Assembly (NCBI GenBank): GCA_023264755.1
Contig: JAHFVB010000300.1
Location: 1 to 6,504 of the forward strand
Length of the DNA: 6,504 nt
Source: Mycobacterium sp.
Lineage (GTDB): Bacteria > Actinomycetota > Actinomycetes > Mycobacteriales > Mycobacteriaceae
Direction: 5' to 3'
The translations under genes were made by a program, and so were the position numbers. Shown here piece by piece: positions 1 to 5,397 of this stretch. Position 1 is the first letter of the stretch. The number at the start of each line of letters is the position of its first letter. The notes under the pieces are model-generated. The model was not told the DNA's origin, ran no database searches, and saw only the letters and a program-made list of their open reading frames with translations.

Positions 1-28
1 GCCGCCAAAGGGCTGCAAAGGGTTTCAT
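1..28 (-). CDS. mceB: MceB-position MCE family protein, first 9 codons only (partial)
   Basis: The start of the next mce gene is cut by the left window edge. An ATG at 28 overlaps the mceA stop codon (TAATG), and the visible residues are MKPFAALWR, a short basic start such as precedes an Mce transmembrane helix. A G-rich run (AGGGGG) on the minus strand lies 9 nt upstream of the ATG and can serve as ribosome binding site. In mce operons the gene after mceA is mceB, which encodes another subunit of the hetero-hexameric MceA-F lipid conduit. The assignment rests on position and overlap, not on domain content, because the MCE domain lies outside the window. Confidence 0.7.
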
Positions 29-1149
29 TACGGAGTACCCCCTGACGGCACCGTCGCAGGAACGGGCGGGGCCGGACTCGGCGCGCCGGCCGGCGGCGCG
101 TCGGGGGCCGGCGGCACGGCGCCCACTGCATCGAGCGGTGCGGCGACTCCGGGCAGACTGTCCAGAATGATCCGGACGTTGACCGCGCGGCGGTCGGGTG
201 GGCCGGCAAACAGTCGTTGTAGCCGCTCCCGATACTCGCGTGCGGTATCGGCGATCGCATCCGGTGGGATGAGGCCGGGGGCGACGTCGGTGAGGGTCTT
301 GATCATGTTGGTCAGCGGCGCGAGGTCGGTACTGTGACTGCCCACCAGGCGTCCCGCGGCACCGAAGAGGTCGGTCGAGGCGAGCTTGATCGTGGGCTTG
401 AAGGTGTTCTGCCAGAAGTCCTCGGTGGCGCCGTCGAGAGCTCCGTGGAGGAATCCGTCGCCGGTCTTGAGGGCGGCGTCGACGAATCCTGGGAAGGCGG
501 CGCTGATTCCGGTCGCGTTGGCCATGAGTCGCTCGGTGCTGACCGTTTGCACCTTGGCGACCGAGTTGGCGACGACCAGCATCGTTTCGAGCAGCGGATC
601 GAGCCCGTCGAGGTAGCTCGTGGTCCGCTCGATGACGTCGATGAGCTGCGGCGTCAACACCCCGTGGGAGATTTGCCCGAGCCGTTGCAGCAGGGCCTGC
701 AGGGTGAAGTTGCCCGTGGGTACGACGTGGATGGAGGTGCCATTGGTCAACGGCCGGCCGCCCAGGCCCGGGCGCAGATTGATGCCCGTGACGCCGAAGT
801 AGTTGGCGGGTCGAAAGTCCAGGCCCATCGTGTCGGTCAGGCCGGCAGTCGGGCCGCTGTGCAGGTCGGTGGTCAGGCGAATGCCTCCGGCCGGCAGGCT
901 CGTGACCTCGCGGACCTCGCCGACCTTGACGCCATTCATCATCAACGCGGTCCCGGGTTGCACGCCTTCACCGGCGTACGGGGACTCGATCGTGACGGCG
1001 AGCAGATCGGACGGACGGCCCGTGAAGGGTTGGATGATCAGCACTGCCGCCACGGCGCTGACGATGGCGACCACCGCCAGGCCGATGACCACGAGCCGGC
1101 GAGCTTCCTGCTCGTCTGAGAGTTTGCGGAATAGCACCTGTGCAGCCAC
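28..1149 (-). CDS. mceA: MceA-type MCE/MlaD family protein of an Mce lipid importer
   Basis: Protein of 373 aa, the first MCE subunit of the operon. Residues 19-42 form one hydrophobic N-terminal helix, an uncleaved membrane anchor. About residues 48-143 are the MlaD/MCE domain, with the PGTALMMNGVKVGEV stretch (65-79) typical of the family. Residues 150-320 are predicted helical and probably contribute to the tube that carries lipid across the periplasm. From about 331 the tail is Pro/Ala-rich and low in complexity, as in many mycobacterial Mce proteins. The GTG start at 1149 follows the yrbEB TAG directly. AAGGGA on the minus strand ends only 3 nt before it, so a second in-frame GTG at 1137 (codon 5) is an alternative start. 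Known for the family: MceA-F assemble on YrbEA/YrbEB and import fatty acids or sterols. The mce class and substrate cannot be set from this one gene. Confidence 0.9.
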   Translation of the reverse strand: MAAQVLFRKLSDEQEARRLVVIGLAVVAIVSAVAAVLIIQPFTGRPSDLLAVTIESPYAGEGVQPGTALMMNGVKVGEVREVTSLPAGGIRLTTDLHSGPTAGLTDTMGLDFRPANYFGVTGINLRPGLGGRPLTNGTSIHVVPTGNFTLQALLQRLGQISHGVLTPQLIDVIERTTSYLDGLDPLLETMLVVANSVAKVQTVSTERLMANATGISAAFPGFVDAALKTGDGFLHGALDGATEDFWQNTFKPTIKLASTDLFGAAGRLVGSHSTDLAPLTNMIKTLTDVAPGLIPPDAIADTAREYRERLQRLFAGPPDRRAVNVRIILDSLPGVAAPLDAVGAVPPAPDAPPAGAPSPAPPVPATVPSGGTP

Positions 1150-2019
1150 CTATCCCTTGAACACGAACAGGGGTTCGACGCCCCACAGGACGATGGTCAG
1201 GATGACGTCGAGCACCATGATCGCGACCAGGCTGGCGCGCACGGCTCGCCCGGAGGCCCGACCGACGCCGACGGGACCGCCGGTGGTGAAGTAGCCGTAG
1301 AAGCAGTGGATGAGCGTCACCGCACCGCAGAACACCGTCGCCTTCAACAGCGAGTAGACGATGTCGCCGAACGGGAGGAACTGGATGAAGTAGTGCTGGT
1401 AGGTACCGCCCGGCTGATCGTGGAAGACCCGGATCACGGTGCTGGACACGAAGAAACTGGTCACGAGCGTGAGCAGGAATCCGGGAACGACCGTGACCAT
1501 CGCACCGACCAGGCGGGTACCCACTACGAACGGAATCGCCCGAAGACCAAGGGCTTCCACGGCGTCGATCTCTTCGGAGATCCGCATCGCACCGATTTCG
1601 GCCGTCATGCGGCACCCGGCCTGTGAGGCGAAGGCGATGCCCGCCACCAGCGGGGCCATCTCGCGGACGTTCGCCAATCCTCCGACGATTCCCGACAGCG
1701 CGCCGAACCCGATGAGATTCAGCGTCGAGTAGGCCTCCACGGCCACCGTGCCGCCGATCGCGATGCCCAGAATGACCAGCACACTGATCACCCCGCCGTC
1801 GACGATGATCGAGCCCCGACCCCAGGCCAGGTCGTTCATGGCATGCAGGGTTTGCCGCCGATATCGGCGGAGTGTCACCGGGAGCAGCCACAGGGTCACC
1901 CCGGTGAAGACGACGAACTGGCCGATCTGACCAAAGACGCTCTGCGCGAGTCGCATCGACGCCAGTCGGCTGGCGAATCTGACCGCGTGCGAAGACGGGC
2001 GGGCGGCCGGAGGGGCCAT
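1150..2019 (-). CDS. yrbEB: YrbEB, MlaE-family permease subunit of the Mce transporter
   Basis: Protein of 289 aa, the usual length for YrbEB. It is the second integral-membrane permease (MlaE/YrbE family) that pairs with YrbEA beneath the Mce tube. Hydrophobic segments lie at about 32-50, 72-92, 100-115, 168-192, 218-240 and 262-283. The family signature sits at about 119-159: an REMAPLVAGI segment followed by MRISEEIDAVEALGL. This cytoplasmic loop is expected to contact the MceG (Mkl) ATPase, which is not encoded here. The frame stays open upstream to 2343, but the ATG at 2019 is chosen because GGAGG (2031-2027) lies 7 nt before it, it overlaps the yrbEA stop as TGATG, and it gives the family length. 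The upstream extension reads as low-complexity Arg-rich sequence within yrbEA and is not real. Confidence 0.94.
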   Translation of the reverse strand: MAPPAARPSSHAVRFASRLASMRLAQSVFGQIGQFVVFTGVTLWLLPVTLRRYRRQTLHAMNDLAWGRGSIIVDGGVISVLVILGIAIGGTVAVEAYSTLNLIGFGALSGIVGGLANVREMAPLVAGIAFASQAGCRMTAEIGAMRISEEIDAVEALGLRAIPFVVGTRLVGAMVTVVPGFLLTLVTSFFVSSTVIRVFHDQPGGTYQHYFIQFLPFGDIVYSLLKATVFCGAVTLIHCFYGYFTTGGPVGVGRASGRAVRASLVAIMVLDVILTIVLWGVEPLFVFKG

Positions 2020-2924
2020 CAGGAAACCTCCATGGGAAAGAACATGGTCTGCAGCTGCGTGATCGCCAGGTTGACGATGGCAATGCAGACGACGTTGAGC
2101 ACGACGGAAGAGTTCACGGCATCGGCGACGCCGCGCGGCCCACCCTTGGCTTCCATTCCGCGCAGGCACGACACCACGGCGACCAGGCCGCCGAAGATCA
2201 GCGACTTGCCGACCGTGAACCAGACGTCGGTCACCGACGCGAACGTGCCGAAGGATTGCCAGAAGCTTCCGGCAGTCACCCCGCTGACCCCGACGGCCAG
2301 TGCGAAGGACGCCGCCACCGCCGAGGCGATGATGATCGAGCACAGCATCGGCGCGATGATCAACAGCGCCAGGAACCGCGGGACGACCAGGTGGCGCACC
2401 GGATCGATGCCGAGCACCCGCAGCGCATCGAGTTCTTCGCGGATCGCGCGGGCGCCCAGGTCCGACGCGATGGCCGACGCCGCGGCCCCACCCATGAGCA
2501 AGCCGGCAGTCACCGGCGCACCCTGGCGCACGATGCCGACTCCGCTGGCTGCGCCTACGAGCGAACTCGCACCCACCTGGTTGACCAAGCCGGCCGTTTG
2601 GATCGAGACGATCGCGCCGATGGGGATGGCCATCAGGAGCGCGGGGGTTGCGGTGACCTTGAGCAGCGCCCAGGCCTGAACCAGGGTTTCGCCGACCGGA
2701 AGTTGCAGAGTGAAGGTGTCGAGGATCGCGTAGCGCAACACCGAGAGCGCGACCAACACCCCACGACCGATGGTGCCGACGCTACGTACCGGCACCGAGA
2801 CGACGTGGGCGACCACACGCGTGATCTTGCGCCAGACGTTGTTCGCTGAAACCCGCGCGAAACGGTGCTGCCCCGGGGTCGGCGGCGCTGTCGGGGAGGG
2901 CTGTTCCGTGGTCGCTACCTGCAA
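2019..2924 (-). CDS. yrbEA: YrbEA, MlaE-family permease subunit of the Mce transporter
   Basis: Protein of 301 aa and first gene of the mce operon. A polar Pro/Thr-rich leader (residues 1-20) precedes the MlaE permease domain (about 45-298), with hydrophobic segments near 92-112, 121-150, 184-213, 240-254 and 272-292. The family motif EELDALRVLGIDPVRHLVVP is at 163-182. YrbEA and YrbEB form the inner-membrane part of an ABC-type lipid importer. The start is TTG at 2924: an in-frame TAG (2939-2937) closes the frame just upstream, AGGGA (2938-2934) lies 9 nt before the TTG, and no closer ATG or GTG in this frame keeps the N-terminus. Its stop overlaps the yrbEB ATG by one base, which suggests translational coupling. 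A short upstream ORF (2989-2915) runs over this start in another frame. Confidence 0.93.
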   Translation of the reverse strand: MQVATTEQPSPTAPPTPGQHRFARVSANNVWRKITRVVAHVVSVPVRSVGTIGRGVLVALSVLRYAILDTFTLQLPVGETLVQAWALLKVTATPALLMAIPIGAIVSIQTAGLVNQVGASSLVGAASGVGIVRQGAPVTAGLLMGGAAASAIASDLGARAIREELDALRVLGIDPVRHLVVPRFLALLIIAPMLCSIIIASAVAASFALAVGVSGVTAGSFWQSFGTFASVTDVWFTVGKSLIFGGLVAVVSCLRGMEAKGGPRGVADAVNSSVVLNVVCIAIVNLAITQLQTMFFPMEVS

Positions 2925-2989
2925 GGCCGTAGATCCCTAATAGCTGCGCAACTTGCGGTACAACACCCACCACTTGCTCGAAATTGCAT
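2915..2989 (-). CDS. Putative 24-codon Cys-containing upstream ORF overlapping the yrbEA start
   Basis: This is a short ATG-initiated ORF in the mce operon leader. AGGA (3002-2999) lies 9 nt before the ATG, a good ribosome binding site. The peptide has cysteines at residues 9, 10, 14 and 23, and the adjacent pair is written with two TGT codons. It ends with TAG at 2917-2915, so it covers the yrbEA TTG start (2924) in a different frame by 10 nt. Seen directly: the ORF, the binding site and the overlap. Inferred: translation of this frame could couple to or limit yrbEA initiation. Cys-encoding leader ORFs are known as cysteine-responsive attenuators in mycobacteria, although those are usually leaderless with longer Cys runs. 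It could also be a chance ORF. Confidence 0.35.
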   Translation of the reverse strand: MQFRASGGCCTASCAAIRDLRPCR

Positions 2990-3026
2990 GGTGATGAGTC
3001 CTGTCTCCTACGGATGATGCCTATGA

Positions 3027-3039
3027 ACGTATGATTCGT
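3027..3039. promoter_or_regulatory. Imperfect palindrome at the mce promoter, candidate operator
   Basis: The 13-nt sequence ACGTATGATTCGT is an imperfect inverted repeat centred on 3033; ten of the 13 positions match its reverse complement. It covers the proposed -10 box and probable start region of the yrbEA promoter, where a repressor would block transcription. Mycobacterial mce operons are often controlled by TetR- or FadR/GntR-type repressors (for example Mce1R and KstR), but no regulator gene is in this window and the sequence does not match a site that I can name. Confidence 0.3.
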
Positions 3040-3065
3040 ACCACACCTTACTGACTACTTGTCAA
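3035..3065 (-). promoter_or_regulatory. Putative promoter of the yrbEA-yrbEB-mceA operon
   Basis: On the minus strand a perfect TTGACA -35 hexamer (3065-3060) is followed after 19 nt by TACGAA (3040-3035) as a weak -10. A second -10-like TACGTT is at 3031-3026 but is too far from the -35. A start near 3028 would give a 5' leader of about 100 nt that contains the short ORF at 2989-2915. The -35 match is strong; the -10 and spacing are poor, so the exact start point is uncertain. Confidence 0.45.
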
Positions 3066-3240
3066 TCCTCGGACTCACCGCACATCGGTTTGCCCTCGGG
3101 CCACGTGCCCGACCATTGCGGCCGTTGCGCGGCCCCCGGTTCTCGGCTTGGCGGCAGCCCAGGGGGCTTGAGGTGCGCGGATTTCACTTACGGCTGCGCC
3201 AGTTACCGCCGAGGCCGAGCGGAGCGAGGCAGTCATCCGG
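3066..3240. other. Non-coding GC-rich stretch between the exported-protein gene and the mce promoter
   Basis: I see no convincing gene in these 175 bases. Open frames on the plus strand read as Arg/Pro-rich out-of-frame sequence with no ribosome binding site. Small dyads are present: a 6-bp stem TCGGGC/GCCCGA with a 5-nt loop at 3096-3112 that contains CACGTG, and a 5-bp stem GGCCG/CGGCC near 3122-3136. Neither is followed by a T-run on either strand, so neither is a clear intrinsic terminator for the gene ending at 3241. Confidence 0.5.
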
Positions 3241-3840
3241 TCAATCACAAACGTGAGAGCGATGGATTCTGCTGCCCCACCGTTTCGCTCGTTGCAGTGA
3301 CGGGCCCACGAACCATGCCGTTTGACTGCCGTGGATGCCGGCGCTGACGTTCGACAATTGCTGCCAGAGCCAGTAGAACGTCTCCCCCTGGTACATCGGG
3401 AAGTACTCGTCGCCGAGATAGTCCAGATTCTTCGTCAGCGCCTGCGCCCGCGGCGTGAGATAGGCCAGGGACTGATCGAGGTTGGCCAGCACCGCGTCGG
3501 CGATCTGTTGGTTACCGGCGACCCCGTAGTCGCCATTGCTTCTGGTCAGGTTGTCGTCGAACCGCTCGATCTGCGTGATCAACGGATCGTATTGAGCGTT
3601 GAACCACTGGCACAGTTCCCGCTCGGCCGTGATGTCCGCCGGGGTGACCTCGTTACGCGTTTCGTCGTACGGGCGGGGGAACTTCGGTTGCCAGTCACTG
3701 GCTACGGGAACGATGACCGGAAGGGGTGGGGCGATCTCGTCCACCGTGGGCTCGGCGTTGGCCGCCGGACCAGCCAGCACGGAGCCGACCAGTCCCGCAA
3801 TCATCAAAACGCCCATCAATGGGCTAGCAATTCGGTGCAC
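3241..3840 (-). CDS. Exported protein of unknown function, 199 aa
   Basis: The protein begins with a Sec-type signal peptide: Arg3, a hydrophobic core at about 8-24, and a probable cleavage after ANA (residue 29). The mature part has a Pro-rich segment (about 38-58), then a largely helical region rich in Asp, Gln and aromatic residues (70-170, including YFPMYQGETFYWLWQQL). Two cysteines (77 and 198) could form a disulfide. There is no lipobox. The GTG start at 3840 is preceded by AGAGG about 6 nt upstream and includes the Arg of the signal peptide; the internal ATGs at residues 9 and 13 would remove it. I do not recognise a named family. It reads like the conserved small secreted proteins common in mycobacteria. 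It runs in the same direction as the mce operon but is separated from yrbEA by 316 nt with its own promoter-like sequence, so co-transcription is doubtful. Confidence 0.85.
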   Translation of the reverse strand: MHRIASPLMGVLMIAGLVGSVLAGPAANAEPTVDEIAPPLPVIVPVASDWQPKFPRPYDETRNEVTPADITAERELCQWFNAQYDPLITQIERFDDNLTRSNGDYGVAGNQQIADAVLANLDQSLAYLTPRAQALTKNLDYLGDEYFPMYQGETFYWLWQQLSNVSAGIHGSQTAWFVGPSLQRAKRWGSRIHRSHVCD

Positions 3841-3863
3841 TTCATGCCTCTTTACTGGTCTGA

Positions 3864-3891
3864 ACTATGTGGCGCGTAGGCAGTCGGCCAA
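3864..3891 (-). promoter_or_regulatory. Possible promoter of the 199-aa exported protein gene
   Basis: On the minus strand, TTGGCC (3891-3886) and CATAGT (3869-3864) are spaced 16 nt apart, each matching four of six consensus positions. This would place the transcript start about 16-20 nt before the GTG at 3840 and leave room for the AGAGG ribosome binding site. Support is from position and modest consensus matches only. Confidence 0.3.
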
Positions 3892-3970
3892 ATCGGTGTG
3901 CATGACGGTACTCATGGGTGGAGCGTTCGCATAGCCCCGGCGGCTGGCCGTCAGCTTTTTGCAAGTACCT

Positions 3971-4026
3971 GCCCGGACCCGGCTCGGGAATCCAACCCGC
4001 ATAGGCCAGCAGCCGTTGAGTTACGC
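3971..4026 (-). other. Possible decayed tRNA-derived fragment in the divergent intergenic region
   Basis: On the minus strand, GCGGGTTGGATTCCCG (4000-3985) differs by one base (G for the invariant C56) from a standard T-arm GCGGGTTCGATTCCCG: a 4-bp stem with a 7-nt loop. About 24 nt upstream, TAACTCAACGG (4023-4013) resembles the start of a tRNA D-arm. The spacing between them is too short for an anticodon arm, and no paired acceptor stem or CCA is visible, so this cannot be a working tRNA. It may be a remnant of a tRNA or attachment site, or chance similarity in GC-rich sequence. Confidence 0.2.
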
Positions 4027-4032
4027 AAACTG

Positions 4033-4062
4033 TTGGGAAGTTGCCCGCAAGTGCGCTACCGT
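4033..4062 (+). promoter_or_regulatory. Putative promoter of the 154-aa exported protein gene
   Basis: TTGGGA (4033-4038) and TACCGT (4057-4062, a TAnnnT mycobacterial-type -10) are separated by 18 nt. A start near 4069 would give a leader of about 40 nt before the ATG at 4111. The -10 context resembles that of the promoter at 4670-4699 (TACGGT). The -35 matches four of six positions. Confidence 0.4.
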
Positions 4063-4110
4063 GGGCCTCCGCAAGGCGGCTACTGCCAATGACGACGAAC
4101 GGGGTGATCG

Positions 4111-4575
4111 ATGCGCCGACGCCGACTGCTCTCCATGTCCTCGGTCTCGCTGGCGGCGCTCGTCACGCTGACTCCGATGGCCCCGCCCGCGCAGGCCGAC
4201 CCGCAGTCACCGTTGGGGCAGGCGATCGTCGCCCTCCGGTCCGCATCCTCTTGCCCCGCGCTGCAGTCCGATCCCCTCGTCACCCGGGTTGCGGCGATGG
4301 CGAGTCAGTCGACCAGCGACTACATCACGCATCGCAGCGCGGCGGTACCCTTCACCGACCCCATGCCGGCACTGTCGACCATCGGGTACGCCGGCTCCAA
4401 GGCGCTCCTGCTCTCCGGTTACGGCCCAACCCAATCCGACGCCTTGCACGCCCTGGTACTTCAATGGCAGGGACTCAAGCCCGACTGCTCGTACCAACAA
4501 TTCGGGACGAACACCTGGCACGGTGACGCCGGCTTCGAGTTGGCGTCGGTCGTCCTTGCCACCCCTGCGCACTAG
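4111..4575 (+). CDS. Small exported two-cysteine protein, possibly related to mycobacterial CAP-like secreted proteins
   Basis: Protein of 154 aa. The signal peptide has an RRRR n-region (2-5), a hydrophobic core to about residue 25, and a probable cleavage after AQA (29). The mature chain of about 125 aa has two cysteines, in SSCPAL (Cys48) and PDCSYQ (Cys126), probably joined by a disulfide. The order of a helix with alternating Ala/Ser (54-72), a YITHRSAAVPFTDP segment, an IGY turn and a C-terminal GF-LASVVLA strand recalls short CAP/SCP-like secreted proteins of mycobacteria. That relationship is from memory of the pattern, and catalytic-type CAP residues are not evident. The ATG at 4111 is preceded by CGGGGTG about 6 nt upstream. 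It faces away from the 199-aa exported protein gene across 270 nt. Confidence 0.87.
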   Translation: MRRRRLLSMSSVSLAALVTLTPMAPPAQADPQSPLGQAIVALRSASSCPALQSDPLVTRVAAMASQSTSDYITHRSAAVPFTDPMPALSTIGYAGSKALLLSGYGPTQSDALHALVLQWQGLKPDCSYQQFGTNTWHGDAGFELASVVLATPAH

Positions 4576-4634
4576 GGCAGCCGCATAACCACTCGTCGCT
4601 GCAAAGGCTCATCGACTCCACCTTCAATTGGCAG

Positions 4635-4656
4635 TTTCGCCACTTTAATGGCAAAG
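4635..4656. repeat. Inverted repeat between the 154-aa gene and the downstream promoter
   Basis: TTTCGCCA (4635-4642) and TGGCAAAG (4649-4656) form an imperfect 8-bp dyad with a 6-nt AT-rich centre (one mismatch and one G-T pair). It lies 59 nt after the stop at 4575 and 13 nt before the -35 box at 4670. It could be an operator for the downstream operon or a weak terminator of the upstream gene. There is no T-run after it on the plus strand, which argues against an intrinsic terminator. Confidence 0.3.
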
Positions 4657-4669
4657 CGAGTACGCATCC

Positions 4670-4699
4670 TTGACTTGGAGTGACGCACGGCACTACGGT
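4670..4699 (+). promoter_or_regulatory. Promoter of the tandem exported-protein operon, with a dyad inside an 18-nt spacer
   Basis: TTGACT (4670-4675) is five of six to the -35 consensus, and TACGGT (4694-4699) is a TAnnnT -10; the spacer is 18 nt. Within it, GTGACGCACGGCAC (4680-4693) is an imperfect palindrome (GTG-x-CG-xx-CG-x-CAC). A dyad centred in a spacer longer than 17 nt is the arrangement used by MerR-family activators, but the half-sites do not match a known member. The -10 ends 6 nt before the ATG at 4706, the geometry expected of a leaderless mycobacterial transcript. Confidence 0.5.
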
Positions 4700-4705
4700 G
4701 GCCAG

Positions 4706-4849
4706 ATGCTCGGCCTCGAAACCCTGCCGACGCATCGACCGGCCGCTCGTGCGACCAGCCCTTTCGTCACAGTGACATTTTGCTCGATCGCGACGACGGA
4801 GGCGGCGTGCCGTTCGAATACGCCCGACGACTTCGGAGTCCGTGCATGA
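4706..4849 (+). CDS. Putative leaderless 47-aa ORF, translationally coupled to the next gene
   Basis: An ATG 6 nt after the -10 box TACGGT opens a frame of 47 codons. It ends in a TGA that overlaps the ATG of the next gene as ATGA (4846-4849). The peptide is rich in Thr, Ala and Arg with cysteines at 26 and 35, and has no signal peptide or recognised domain. By my count about 70% of its codons end in G or C, lower than expected for a well-used gene here. No ribosome binding site precedes it, which is consistent with leaderless translation. Inference: ribosomes starting at the transcript 5' end could deliver coupled translation to the exported protein gene. It may instead be an untranslated 5' leader of about 140 nt. 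Confidence 0.4.
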   Translation: MLGLETLPTHRPAARATSPFVTVTFCSIATTEAACRSNTPDDFGVRA

Positions 4850-5397
4850 CCCATGTGCTACGCAGCCGCCCCTCCCACCGGAGTTGGCTTTGCCTGGCAA
4901 TGGCTTTCGCCATCGTCAGCAGCTTCGTGACGTTGGCTGCGGCGCCCCGCGGTCACGCTGAGCCAGCGGAAAACCAGCCCCCGCAGCCCTATCCGGAATT
5001 GCGGTACTTCACCGAGATCGATGCCGCGCCCTACGCCATGTCCGATCCACCCGGCGCATCGCTGCCGGATCAACCCGGCTACTGGTTCACCACCGCGCAG
5101 GGACTGAGCTGCGGAATCTGGTTCCGTGGCAGCTTTGGCTGCACGGGCGGCATTCCCGGGGCACCGCCGGGGATCGACAAGATCGGATGGATCACCGGTG
5201 ATACTCGCGTGCACTATGACTGGACGTTGGCGATCAGATTCCCACCGCCCCGTGGGTCGGCTCCCATTCCGCCGTTGTCCTTCATCTCCGTGGAGGGCAC
5301 CAGGTGCGCGACCACGGTCGACCTCAGCACCTATTGCGAGCGTGGCCCCTTCCGATTCCTCATCACCCCGACGCATACCTGGCTGAACGGCATATGA
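4846..5397 (+). CDS. Exported four-cysteine protein, first of a tandem paralogous pair
   Basis: Protein of 183 aa. Arg/His-rich n-region (6-12), hydrophobic core (about 14-33), probable cleavage after GHA (38), then a Pro-rich linker (44-56). The mature domain holds cysteines at 89, 99, 154 and 164. These lie in GLSCGI, FGCTGGIPGAP, GTRCATT and TYCERG, and probably form two disulfides. The frame is open from a TTG at 4780, but ATG 4846 is chosen because GGAG (4835-4838) is 7 nt upstream and the signal peptide then has normal length. Cys16 in the signal peptide is not in a lipobox. It aligns without gaps over about 87 residues with the next gene. I recognise the type as a mycobacterial conserved exported protein, but know no function; it has no visible enzyme motif. 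Confidence 0.88.
   Translation: MTHVLRSRPSHRSWLCLAMAFAIVSSFVTLAAAPRGHAEPAENQPPQPYPELRYFTEIDAAPYAMSDPPGASLPDQPGYWFTTAQGLSCGIWFRGSFGCTGGIPGAPPGIDKIGWITGDTRVHYDWTLAIRFPPPRGSAPIPPLSFISVEGTRCATTVDLSTYCERGPFRFLITPTHTWLNGI

Noticed and set aside
334..1119. Long plus-strand open frame opposite mceA
   Set aside because: It is antisense to a clear MCE protein, has an Arg/Gly/Glu-rich composition typical of GC-rich shadows, and lacks a ribosome binding site.
968..2083. Long minus-strand open frame across yrbEB and mceA
   Set aside because: It is out of frame with two well-supported family members, and its translation is Arg/Pro/Gly-rich without domains.
1843..2849. Plus-strand open frames opposite yrbEA and yrbEB
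   Set aside because: They are antisense to conserved permease genes and only reflect codon bias; no start signals.
3816..3845. Nine-codon ATG ORF overlapping the GTG start of the 199-aa protein
   Set aside because: It is very short, uses the same ribosome binding site at poor spacing, and has no feature beyond chance.
3322..3879. Plus-strand open frame opposite the 199-aa exported protein
   Set aside because: The minus-strand gene has a signal peptide and a ribosome binding site; this frame has neither.
3943..3960. Terminator-like hairpin (GCTG/CAGC) followed by five T on the plus strand
   Set aside because: The stem is only 4 bp and no plus-strand gene ends upstream of it, so there is nothing for it to terminate.
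4475..4900. Minus-strand open frame across the 4111-4575 gene end and the downstream promoter
   Set aside because: It is Arg/Cys/Ser-rich shadow sequence with no start signal, and it conflicts with the promoter and genes on the plus strand.
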